From Chenopodium formosanum (taxonomy: Eukaryota; Streptophyta; Magnoliopsida; Caryophyllales; Amaranthaceae), in the NCBI GenBank assembly GCA_024500155.1, contig CM044867.1, positions 25,617,632-25,681,631 on the forward strand: DNA of 64,000 nucleotides. Reading direction: 5' to 3'. The notes under the pieces were generated by a model. It was given only the letters and a program-made list of their open reading frames with translations, searched no databases and had not been told where the DNA came from. A program made the position numbers and the translations under genes. Every line of letters starts with the position of its first letter. Positions within the stretch are counted from its first letter, which is position 1. Positions 1-10,278 of the stretch are shown here, piece by piece.

Positions 1-1409
1 GACGCAAAGGTAGTAAAAAAATTATCCACTACCCTTCAACCATTATTTTTTTTTATTATTTTTTTTTTTAAAAAAAAATCCTCATTGCCAGAGTACTTAC
101 TAACTATAACAATGAAAAAAAAACACTACGCACCATCACCCGATAAAATAAGCGGTCTATTAAATTTATCTTAAAATTTATAAGAGTCAAGTTGTGTCAG
201 CTAAATAGGGACAAGAAGAGTAACAAAGAAAATTAGAATGGATATACCAATACTAGATGTATTAAAAACACATGTGTTTGAATAAGGCACTCAAGATAGT
301 CAAAGATACTCAAGGTACTGATAGAAAAGATACGACTACCCAACTTAACATGAACATCAGTCTTATATTATAAGAAAGCCATTACTTCCACTAGTCAATC
401 TATATGTTCTCTGTTCAGAATAGATGTATGCATCTACAATTTTTTTTAAAAAAAGAACAAAGTAGCTCTATATGTTTTCTATCCAGACTCCAGAATAGAT
501 AGATGCGTCTAAAATCTCTTAAGACAGAACAAACTTGCAGAGGGACAATAGTTACAGTCCTGGTAGTTTGCTTGAGAAATTTTCACCATGACATTATCAC
601 GCGAAATCAGGATCAATAATCATCATGGCAAAGTTGTCTTAAAAAAAGTTCACTTACAAAGTTTAAGCACTTTCGTCATCGTTTTCAGTTTTTCACCAAT
701 TCATCCCCAGCAAATTAATGCTCAAATGAATAACATGGAGACAGGAAAAACCAAGAATCATGAAGAGTGTCAGCATACAAAACTTCCAAAGGAATTAACA
801 GCATTAATTTATAGGGATTTGAAATTGTTTCTCACCATCTGAGAAAAAAAGTTCAACTGCTAAATGCCCTGTTGACGTAAAAGGGTCACATCAGCGTGAT
901 TTGAAGTTTTGTACATGAAAGGGTTTACTATTTCATTTTAAAGTCCTTGAACTCCCAGAGCCATCATTCCAGTTTTAGCTTCATAGTGCATTTTGATAAT
1001 ATAATCAACGGTGGAAGCAAGTCTCATGTTTATGACTTCTTGAGTAATGTTGTTTTATAAGACCTTAAAGATAACAATAAGTCTTGTATAAGGCGGGCTT
1101 ATGTTAATTGTAAGATGGTCAATTTAAGGGTAACTTTAACAATTTTTATGGTAACTTTAAGGTAACTTAATATATAATGAGCTAAATGATTGTATTTTAA
1201 TGTGTAATTTTTAATAAATACATACTATATATGAAAGCTAATATACTTAATCTAATATAATATAAGTGTTTTTTAATGGTAAAATTTATGTTAAAAAAAT
1301 GGTAACTTAAGTTGTATGTATGTGTAACTTTAAATACTTTTAGGCTAACTTAAACCCGTTTTACAAAAACTTAATAAAAGTCAGCCTTAAACAAGAATTT
1401 TTGTAAGGA
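1..1409. other. AT-rich intergenic DNA, no gene seen
   Basis: No open frame here looks like a conserved protein. The 84-codon frame at 588-842 has no recognisable domain. Around 1110-1370 the sequence repeats GGTAACTTTAA-like words; similar words occur at 35090-35340, so both may be remnants of one dispersed repeat, but no ends can be drawn. Confidence 0.5.
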
Positions 1410-1414
1410 TATTA

Positions 1415-4263
1415 TGTAACACCCTAATAATTCTCTCTTAAAAACCTGTGAGTAACCTGTAAATAACCTGAACAATTTCAAGAGAATTACTGGCGTGCTA
1501 CCGCCACGTGTTCAAACGTTAAGGCTATCTCAGAAATTAGCAGCGAAAAACTTAAAACAGTTATAAATACACTTCAAAACCAAAGGATTAAATCAAAATA
1601 AGTATTACAAGTTGGAACCATTAAGGCCCTTATTCAAAACCAAACAAAAGTAGTAAGTAAATAAATTCAGTGTTCAAATAAATTCAAACCAAAAGAAATA
1701 GTGTCGAATAAAATCGAGTTAAAATAAATTCAACTTGCGAAAGAAATAAACTGCAGTCAACCAACTCTCTACTCAAAATCCCACAACCCTGATGAATGCT
1801 ACATGTGTAAGAACATGTGGTTATTCTGCTCCCCAATATTACAAGTGTAAAAATTAGATCGTCACAGGGTCATTGAAAGGCGAAGGCCATGACCAAAGAA
1901 AGACACACACAAAAGCACGCAATCAGCAAAGCTGAGTACATACAAGCTGCGAAATGAATTAAGAAATACCTAACATGCTACTAATAATCAATTATCATGC
2001 ATCATCAATATATAGACTCAACACACGATTCAATTATCAACTTTAATAAGACTTCACTAGTTAATATAGTAGCTAACTCATTTCAATTTACTCATTGGAT
2101 TAAGCAATAGACAAGGTTGTCCAACCCATATCCCATTTGGAACATCAATAAAGAAAAACCTCATGCCTCCTTTCGGAAACATCAACAAACATCCAACGAC
2201 CACGGGCGCGACTCCGTGACCGTAGTTAGTATGAGATCTCACCTAACTCCTAGTTTTAAGAAAATTTTTTGAAATAAGAGACTCGTAGATCAGACGGCCT
2301 CGAGAAAAGTACACGGCTAATACCCCATGTACCCCAACCCCTGATTGTCATTACTCCAGATGTGCACCAATCCAGAGTTTTATTGCTCATCCATCTTGCA
2401 CTTTACGTGATTTACAGGTTTAAACTTGGTGATGACTCGTATGCATAACAATACAAACATTCCAAACACAATTATATGAAGCAAGGCAAGTTTCCGATTT
2501 CAATTCTTGATTTATTAGTGACAAAACAACAATTATTATTTATTCCTTTACTACCTCGATGTATAAACACCTTGAGTGCATAAGGCACCCCAAATCCTTA
2601 ACCTTGTCTTATAAGACTTGAATCTTTCCTTTACTCATCCTATTTCATTAATCATGAATGAGTAATAAATAAATCATTTCACTAATCACATACCTTTGCC
2701 TCTAAGCGCACCTTGCATAGTTAGAGCATAAACAATACTTGCAATAAAGAATAGTGCACATCAAATGAAATTCACAATGTATAACCAAACAATTTAACCC
2801 AGTCATCCCTATACATGATACTAAGTTCGCGATCCGTCCTTAAACATACACCTAAAAGGCTAAAAGCAAGGTTTCGTAACTTGTAAGTACCTTGAGTAAA
2901 CAATTCGGCCACTTTAGAAACTAGAAGTCACCTTCTACAAAGTCCTCTCCTAAAGCAAACAATGAGAAATAATTCAATACTCAAGCCATTAAATTTACAT
3001 CAATACTAATGTACTTTAAAACCTCTCAAACCATCAAAATAAAGCCTTCAAATTGCTCTCATTAGTCAAAATTAATAGTACAACATCCCAACTACAAGTT
3101 TAAGTGTTAAATTCATGAAAATATAGCGTATATATAAACTTACAGCAAGTTTAACTTACTAATACATGCTGAAATTTTTTTTAATTAATAGTTTTTGCAA
3201 TTCAAATAATCTATATTAGCATATTGCATAAGTAGTTGTTTAAATCATATAGAAGCATTCTAAAACTTTATTTTTGGCTCAAAACTAACAAAAATCAGAT
3301 TATATCAAATCTGAAAATTAATTAAAATTATAAATTTCAAACTTTTAAAGATTTATATTCATAATTCAATAATTAGAGTAGTATATAACATATTAAACCT
3401 TAAAACCCTTCAATAAACAACATAAAACTCAATTTTTACAATATATAAAATCTGAAAATTAATATATAACCAAAATAATCATACTTTGATGTAATTTAAA
3501 TATAGAATAATTAGATAACTTGCTTAGTACGTTATCAAGCCCTAAAACATGAAAAATCAATGCTTTAAACCCTAAATTTCATACATACACAAATCTGAAA
3601 ATTTATATGATAATTTAAACATGCTAAAACCCATAAATTTATAATCTTTTATAATCTAAACATACTATCAAACCATGATAACAATAATTTAGAATTGAAA
3701 TCACATAAAAATTGAAGCTTTAAATCAAAATAACAAAACAAGAGAAGTGAGGGAAAAAGGGAAGGAAGAGGGGCGAACTGCAGGTGGTCGTCGGGGTGGC
3801 CGGAGGCATGGCTGGTGGCGGCGGCGGTGCGTCGGCTGGCAGCGGCAGAGGTAAGCTTAGCTTTTTTTTTTTTTCTGTTGAATGCCGTGAAGAGGAGGAA
3901 GCAAAGAAAGGGTTTTTTTTTTTCTTCTGTTTTTACGTGATGGAGGAGGAGAGAAGTAAGGGGAAATAAGGTGGGTTTAGGGGTTTATGTTTTTATAAAA
4001 GTATGGGCTTAATTTTCTAATCCAAGTAGAATTAGGATTGTTGTTTGGGCTTGAGTAAATTAGTGTGTTAGGTCACTAAACTTAAAAGGGAATTTTAACC
4101 TCAACCAAAAATTTAATAGTTTTAGTTTAAAAGTAATGAAAATCTTATTGCTTTACCTTAAAATAATTCACACTTATAAAATCAAAAATAGAAATATTTG
4201 TATAAATAATTATAAATAATAAACTAAAACATTATAATTACATTGAAAATATGGGGGATTACA
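1415..4263 (-). mobile_element. Solo-LTR-like element, copy 1 (2.85 kb)
   Basis: The element begins TGTAACACCC and ends GGGGGATTACA, so it has TG...CA ends with short inverted termini, and it is flanked on both sides by the 5-bp target duplication TATTA (1410-1414 and 4264-4268). Its ends and several inner blocks match, in reverse, the element at 15676-18175; for example the block near 1590-1640 pairs with 17915-17960. A TATA-like stretch on the minus strand at 3991-4000 sits where an LTR promoter would be in that orientation. It contains no gag, protease, integrase or RT frame, so a solo LTR left by LTR-LTR recombination is the simplest reading. The TGTAAYACCC start resembles many plant Ty3 LTRs, but the lineage is not established. 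A non-autonomous element is the alternative. Confidence 0.8.
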
Positions 4264-4268
4264 TATTA

Positions 4269-4551
4269 GATGTCCAAAAATTATAAAAAAAATAAATAAA
4301 AAATAAATCAACAATACCTTTGGGACCTATATAATGAGTTTCTAAATAAGCATATATCTGAGCATATTTCAGAAGAAATCGCATCTGAAAAACCCACAAA
4401 CACCAAAACATGAGACTAAACACATAACTTATACCAACTTAGCAAACAAAAACAAAAACTAAGATATTATTTGTAAGAGAACTCATTGCCCTTATACATG
4501 ACATAATCCTAACAAAGATAAAAAGAATACACAAACTTCTGAAATGTATAC
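4269..4551. other. Unassigned AT-rich DNA left of the gag remnant
   Basis: Short stretch between the target duplication of the solo LTR and the last readable gag-frame codon. It may be eroded retrotransposon sequence; nothing specific is recognised. Confidence 0.4.
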
Positions 4552-5846
4552 TTACCTAACATCTAGAAGCAAGAGAACTTCAACGCTATCAAACAGTATC
4601 AGCTCTTTATGGAGTCGGTGATAATTCACTAGTGCTACGATAAACTTGATGTATTTCAGGTATAACATCTTTAAACGATTCAATGTACCCTTTATCGCAG
4701 CACACAATATCTTCATAGTGTTCAATCTTTGTGCGACATCATCTTCTTCTTGTTCCTTTTCCGTGGAATCCTCTTCATCACTACTTGACTCACCCAACAA
4801 CGCAGAAAGTTGTTGGCGCTTTGGGTAATTACGGGCTATGTGAGAACCCTTGCAAATAAAACACCCGTTAGTGAACTGCGTCTTCTTATTAGACGAGTTT
4901 TCTTCTTTCTTGTTGTCGGATTTCTGACCCGACCTATCATTGCTTTGGAAGCCCTTTTCTTCATGAACTTCCTTTTCTTGCCACGATCATTTCCCTTCTC
5001 TTTTCTGCCCTTATGTTCAGTAACATTGGACGGCTTCCAATTGACCAATGCTTCTGCGGCAACAATCGCAGCGTTCAAATCTTGAACCTTCTGCCTTCTC
5101 AACTCGGTTTGGGCCTAAGGCTTCAAACCTGACATAAACTGAAACAATTTGTCCTCCTCAGACATGTTACTTATATCCAACATTAAAGACATGAATTGTT
5201 TTACATACTCACGAATAGTGTTGGTGTGTTTCAGATCCTTCAATTTATCCCTCACAACCCAAGACGTGTTGTTGGGCAGGAATTGCTTTCTTATCTCTTC
5301 TTTCATTACATCCCATGATGCTATGGGATCTTTTCTGGCTACCTTATCCGCCTCTTGGCGAGATCTCCACCACAGCTTTGCATCACCGGAAAGATACAGT
5401 GCGGCCAAGTCAACTTTGCCACCATCTCCTCGATTTGTCGCTTTAAAATAGTGTTCCAAATCCCAAATGAAATTTTCTAGGGTCTTTGAGTCCCTAGAGC
5501 CATCGAATGACTTCGGTTCTGGAACCTTTGCACGATCCCCAGAAGAATACGAAGACGTCTTTTCTTCAACTGCCTTGCGAATAAGAGAAAGTTCTTCCCT
5601 TAAATAGTTCAACTCCGCTTCTATTTCGATCTCTTTCTCCTTGTACAAAGGAGTTCTGTTAGGGCTGAATATCTCCCTATATTTTCCAACCAGATTTTGT
5701 ATCATCCCATTCATTTCGTTCAGTTGTTCCTAAAGTAACTGAACCGATTCAGGCACCGTACTAGGGGGTAGATCATCACTTCCCAAGCCTAAGTATTTTT
5801 CTATCTTGGCCAAAGAGGCCTTGTTTTCTTCAGAAAATTTCACCAT
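4552..5846 (-). pseudogene. Degenerate gag (capsid/nucleocapsid) of the Ty3-type element
   Basis: The gag frame starts at the ATG at 5846-5844. It is broken by a TAG at 5732-5730, after about 38 codons, and by another at 5117-5115, and the frame changes between about 4990 and 4960. The 5714-5115 segment is a clear retrotransposon gag capsid region (FDGSRD near its start, SGDAKLWWR in the middle). After the frame change comes an Asn/Lys-rich spacer and a CCHC zinc knuckle at about 4863-4823, in which Cys-Cys-His are kept but the fourth ligand position reads Tyr. An acidic SSSDEEDS stretch follows and the frame ends at 4552. Two stops, a shift and a lost zinc ligand indicate an old, inactive copy. 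Confidence 0.85.
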
Positions 5847-5901
5847 TTTCCTACGTTTGTTGAGTGACAAAAGTTTTCAAAAGAATGCTAGTTTAATGGG
5901 A

Positions 5902-6153
5902 CTAAGATTGAGGGCCAGAATTATGTGGGGGTGGAAGCACAATTAATGGGATCGGATTGAGAATGTGGTGATGGATTGAGTAACCACAATGTTCAGGGAA
6001 CAAGTAATCAATACCTTCCTCTACAATATCTTTAATCTGATAATCGAGTGCCTTGTAACGACGGCACTTCTCTTTCTTCAATCTTTTAATTTCTCGTAAG
6101 TAAGGGGCAACAGGACGAGAAATTTTCTTCAAGATCTTCTTAGTAGGCGACAT
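5902..6153 (-). CDS. 83-codon leader frame between PBS and gag
   Basis: Open frame starting 31 bp after the primer-binding site and ending 55 bp before the gag ATG. The N-terminal half is strongly basic (runs such as KRLKKEKCRR) and the C-terminal end is proline/histidine-rich. Some plant Tat/Ogre elements have an extra frame upstream of gag, but I do not recognise this protein and it may simply be chance leader sequence. Confidence 0.25.
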   Translation of the reverse strand: MSPTKKILKKISRPVAPYLREIKRLKKEKCRRYKALDYQIKDIVEEGIDYLFPEHCGYSIHHHILNPIPLIVLPPPHNSGPQS

Positions 6154-6183
6154 AAAAATGCAGCAACACTAGTGTAAAAACCC

Positions 6184-6195
6184 GCTCTGATACCA
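6184..6195 (-). other. Primer-binding site, initiator tRNA-Met
   Basis: Minus-strand TGGTATCAGAGC begins three bases after the LTR's CA end. It is complementary to the 3' end of plant initiator tRNA-Met, the usual primer of plant Ty1 and Ty3 elements, and it fixes both the orientation and the inner LTR boundary. Confidence 0.9.
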
Positions 6196-6198
6196 AAT

Positions 6199-7310
6199 TG
6201 TCACAGCTAATTTTTCATTAACTATGATGGCGCTAGAACCACTAACCAGCCTAACTCTTCATACTTAACATAATATATGAAAACACAATATAATAAACAC
6301 GAAGGCACACATAAACACTTAGAATATAACAAAGCATACTTCTTTTATTAATAACATATTTACAACATAGTTTCTGGATGCCTTGGACAGACCCCAAGGT
6401 CATCTATTTATAGGCAAAGGAGGACAGACCCCTCCAATGCGAACATACACTAATCACGCATGCAAGCCAAGTGGCGCTTATGCAATTATCCGTAAACTAA
6501 TACAAGTCAACAATCCTAACCAAGCGTCGCGGATAGCACTCCTAGCCAAACGTCGCGGATCGCCACCATCAGCAATCCTAGCCAATCGTTGCGGATCGCC
6601 ACCATCATCAATCGTGTCTCTTCGCTTCGTCCAGAATGCCTTTGCCCACAATCCGTCATCCTCAATGTGAAGTGTCACTTCGCCTTGGCTGAGCATCCAA
6701 TCCTTATCCATAGATCGTAACTCTTCCCATCACTATCAGCTAGCTCCAACCAGCACCTTGCTTCGCATTCCATAGCATCTCTGCACATGGGGATTAACTT
6801 CCATCATCCGTGCTAACTTATCACTGAGCATCGCACCCACGTGCTGCCTCACACTACAAGAAAACAGCAATGATCATTATCACTATGACGGAGCCCAAGC
6901 ATCGCGTCGCTTCGCAACACCGCGCTAGTGCCCAAGCGTAAGCGTCGCGTCGCTTCGGTCTCCCGTGCTGGTGGCTGGGCAACATCCCATAGCAACGCCA
7001 GTGCCCAACCGACGCGTCGCTTCGTAGCAACGCCGGAGCTCAACTGATGCGTCGCTTCGTAGCCAACACCAAGCATGCACCAGCAAAGGCTCGCCACGAG
7101 CCTTCGCTCAAACCCAAATCACTTAGCCCACTAAGTTATCAAGCCAGCCTTGTGCCCAAGTCCTAGATAGCCCACACCATCCTTAGAACAATGCATCATG
7201 GCCTTAGCCAATTATAAGCCCATGGCCGCACCAAGCCATGAGGGACACCTTCCCCCTAAAGAGCTTTATATGGTACGGCGCTTGTAATCCTAGTGAGCAC
7301 GCCAGTGACA
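6199..7310 (-). repeat. LTR of the truncated Ty3-type element
   Basis: The plus-strand edges are TGTCACAGC at 6199 and GCCAGTGACA ending at 7310, giving TG...CA ends with the inverted hexamer TGTCAC/GTGACA. The inner edge is firm because the primer-binding site follows three bases later. The outer edge rests on the inverted terminus alone, with no second LTR to compare. The middle (6520-7060) is unusually GC-rich and carries many GCGTCGC / CGTCGCGG words. Confidence 0.65.
6405..6412 (-). promoter_or_regulatory. TATA box of the LTR promoter
   Basis: Minus-strand TATAAATA about 210 bp upstream of the LTR's 3' edge, the expected place for the U3/R border. An AATAAAAG-like poly(A) signal lies about 65 bp downstream on the same strand (near 6346). 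Function is inferred from position. Confidence 0.6.
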
Positions 7311-8460
7311 GTAACACAATAATGGACTATTGGCCCCAACCCTTGGGTCTAATGCCCATTTACTCAACCTTAGCTTACCAAGCTAATATATAGAGGAAAC
7401 CATATGCCTTTATTTGCATACTAGCCACACCATAGGGTCTTATAGTAATATGTACAAGGCCTAGCACCTAGCTAAATCGTAGTGTGCCTTTGCCTAGGCA
7501 CGCCATGCCGCGCATGGCCCAATAGAGGTCTTACAATCCACTAGCCTAGCCACCTCCCTCCCTAGTCCCCTCTGCCGGCGCCGCTGCTCCGGCTACCCAT
7601 CCCCCTGACTCCGGTTTCCCATCCCCCACCCTCATTCATCGACTCCCCATACCCCCTAATCCACCACAACTACCAGTACACCACAAAATCACCTCTTATC
7701 TCTTTCCCTTTTTTATGAAAACACCAAAAAACGACCATGTTCTTCTTTCCTTTCTTTGGCTGCTCACGATCTTCACCATTCAACCATCATCATTCGTCCT
7801 CACTGACCATCTCCACAAGTAAGAATTATCATAAAAAATATCAAAAAACCTTGGTCAATTTGGCTTAATTAAATCAATCGATATGGGCTGAAAATGGAGA
7901 TTGTGGCTCTAGATTGTGGGCTAGCGGCACTGCTCGGTAATGCGGCGGTGTGGTGCTCCTGGTTGCAGGTTGGTGCGACGGTGGCTGGGTGTTCGAAAGC
8001 TATTGTGTGCCGGTTGTGTACTATGGAGCTGCCCGATTGTTGGTTCTTGTTGCGGGTTTGGTGCGTGAGGGGCTAGGGTGTTGAGAATTGGGTTAGGGTG
8101 TTGGGAATCGGGAATGGGAGTATCGGGAATTGAGCGTCGGTGGGGGGGGGGGGGAAGCTTGGACACCGACTATTGAGGAGGAGCGGGGAGGGGTGGTTAT
8201 AATTTTTAAAAAAAATTTAATGTAATTATGATATAAAGTACATAACTAACCATAGTTAAGTACTTTTAATTATTATAAAATTGACTTTTAGGTTAAACTT
8301 AACTGCCAGTTAATAGTTTTAGCAAGATAAGGTTATGGGAATAACATTTCAAAAGTACGCGGCTACCAAAGATAATTCATATACAACAAGGCTACCCACC
8401 GGAAATACGCAAAAGTACGAGGCTACCAATGAGAATTTCCCTTTCATTATTATAGAGAAT
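7311..8460. other. Intergenic repeat debris with GC-rich block and one MULE-like end
   Basis: 7560-7680 is C-rich and 8040-8165 is G-rich (including a long G run near 8140), flanking AT-rich DNA: the same architecture as the fold-back elements at 42192-43584 and 52657-53487. The right edge (about 8385-8443), read on the minus strand, starts GGGAAATTCTCATTGGTAGC, similar to the GGAAATTTTGACTTTTGCTA terminus of the 48406-48844 element. No partner end was found on the left, so this looks like a broken copy. Confidence 0.4.
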
Positions 8461-9349
8461 CAATAAACATAATTTTAGCTTAGTAAAATTAATTACAATT
8501 CAATAAAAATAATTTATTAATAGAAATTATAAAGAAACAAAGAAAGTATGATCATTAGTGATAGCACTTTTGATTAAAATATTACAATTTTAACCTTATG
8601 ATTGACGAGCTTTGTTTATCAATATGAGAAACTGGGGCAGCCTCCTTGAATGTGACTTGAGCTAGATATTCAAAATGATTATTGGGGATTTTGAAATTAT
8701 TTTTACTAAGCTGAAAAAAAAAGTTTAAATTAAACTCATCAAATATTGAGAATTTAAATTACATAAGGATGGTTGTAAAAACGAATAAAAAAAAAAATTA
8801 CAATGAGTTGAACAAATGATCATACATCCTCAATTTCTTATTAATGTTGACACATTTCTTTACTTACGTTTGCCAATATACAATCACAGTAAGTTTTCAT
8901 TACATATAGATCACAAAATACGGTCCAAAAAAAAATAATATGTAAATAGTGTTAAAGTCAAAACATATCAACTAAAAAAACACGGTCAAATAGTGACGTA
9001 GTACTCCGTATTTTTAAGTTGGTTCAACTAGGGGTGTCGGTTCGGATGATCGATTGGGTCTGATAAGGTCGGGTCGAGTCGGGTCGGGTCAATTTTTAAA
9101 ATTGAGTTATACTAAATTATTATGTCCTCGCGAGTCAAAATGTAAATCGAATATTTTTCGGATCGGTTTCAAAATGGATCGAGTTAGATGTGCTTTTGCC
9201 ACCTATGGGTTTAACCCAAATTGTCCGATTTCCTTTAGACCCACTTTCATTTGAGCCCAAACAAACTAAAAACGTCCAACCTTATAATTTATTTGGTTAT
9301 TCCCCACAATAGCTCTCCCAAAAAGTAAGACCAGAGAGAAAGAAGCGCC
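8461..9349. other. Upstream region of MED11, AT-rich
   Basis: No gene seen. 9028-9100 carries a short TAGGGGTGTC-led patch with GGGTCGGGT words, resembling a fragment of the larger GGGTCGGGT repeats at 15.4-18.8 and 46.8-48.2 kb. The last 150 bp before 9350 should hold the MED11 promoter and 5' UTR; no convincing TATA box was seen. Confidence 0.5.
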
Positions 9350-10278
9350 ATGAATGTGGATTCGCCTCAAAGTCAGAACACTTCACTTCAACGACTTCAA
9401 AATGTTGAGAAGGTATATTTTTATGCCCTAATTCATTAATTAAATTAATCAAAATTAATTCATCTTAATTTTTAAAATTTCAAATGCAGAGAGTAGTTAG
9501 GGTTTTGGAATTAGCAGGTGGAGTCATGGATGAACTTGCAAATCCATCTGGCCCTCGCAAGGATTCGCTCAACAACCATTGTGGCGAATTTATGCAACTA
9601 ATCAAGGTCTCAATTTTGTAATTTTATTGTATTTTGGATTATAATTTATATACTCCAAAAATGGTCTGATTTAATAGTCAATTAACTCAATTTTGGATTA
9701 TAATTTTGTAATTTCAATTTTGGTGATCATTAACAAAGGTTTGTACTAAAAATAAATTGATTTAAATTGGGGTTTTGTTTTTTTTCCGATTTTGATCATG
9801 TACTTATACTAGTATGGCATGTTCTGGGTGTTATAATTATGGTTGAGGCGTAATTTTTAGTGTTATTGCATTGTATTCTTGAATTTGATTCTAATGAAGT
9901 GGAAGGTAACATGTATGGCATAAATTAAATACGAGAACGTGTATTTTATAAAGGGTCGAGCTAATATGGGTGTGATATATGCTACCGCTTGTTAAGAGTT
10001 CTCTCCATGTGTATTGTAATGCTTTAGTATGTTTGTGTCTTTATTATGTGGTGCTAATCTCGAGATTTCATATGCATTCCTTTACTTTCGTGTGGATGTA
10101 GGATATCCAAGTGACATTACGAGAAGAGATTAAGAGTGCATGTGAGTATCGACCTTTTGAGAAGTGTGATTACAGTGCAAGATTATCGAGTGAGGTATCT
10201 TGCAAGAAGCTGGAGTATGTTCTTTCTCAGCTTGATAAGATGGAGGAGACTATTAATCAGTATCAAGGTTCTGCGTAA
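9350..10278 (+). CDS. MED11: Mediator of RNA polymerase II transcription subunit 11
   Basis: Three exons, 9350-9412, 9490-9606 and 10102-10278, join in frame across GT-AG introns to a 118-residue protein, the usual length for plant MED11. Recognisable family segments are NTSLQRLQNVEKRVVRVLEL across the exon 1/2 junction, a GGVMDEL helix, and IQVTLREEIKSACEYRPFEK at the start of exon 3. The protein is mostly amphipathic helix. MED11 belongs to the Mediator head module, where it pairs with MED22 in a helical bundle, and Mediator bridges activators and RNA polymerase II in the nucleus. The start is the first ATG before the conserved Gln-rich N-terminus and no in-frame alternative fits. Identification rests on remembered similarity to the Arabidopsis protein. 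Confidence 0.93.

Larger units (their letters stand above)
4552..7310 (-). mobile_element. 5' half of a Ty3/gypsy-type LTR retrotransposon
   Basis: Read on the minus strand, the order is LTR (7310-6199), primer-binding site (6195-6184), leader with an 83-codon frame, then a broken gag ending near 4552. Protease, reverse transcriptase, RNase H, integrase and the second LTR are absent, so the copy is truncated after gag. The gag core has the retrotransposon-gag fold signature (the SGDAKLWWR segment) followed by a basic region and a zinc knuckle, as in Ty3 elements. The element cannot move by itself. The inner truncation point is uncertain because 4269-4551 is unassigned. Confidence 0.8.

Noticed and set aside
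588..842. 84-codon open frame near the left edge
   Set aside because: No domain, no splice context and AT-rich composition; it looks like a chance frame.
3784..3969. 61-codon Gly/Phe-rich frame
   Set aside because: Lies inside the solo LTR, on its GC-rich patch and poly-T runs, so not a gene.
6849..7097. 82-codon minus frame rich in Ala/Arg
   Set aside because: Falls in the GC-rich part of the LTR and has no retrotransposon or host similarity I recognise.
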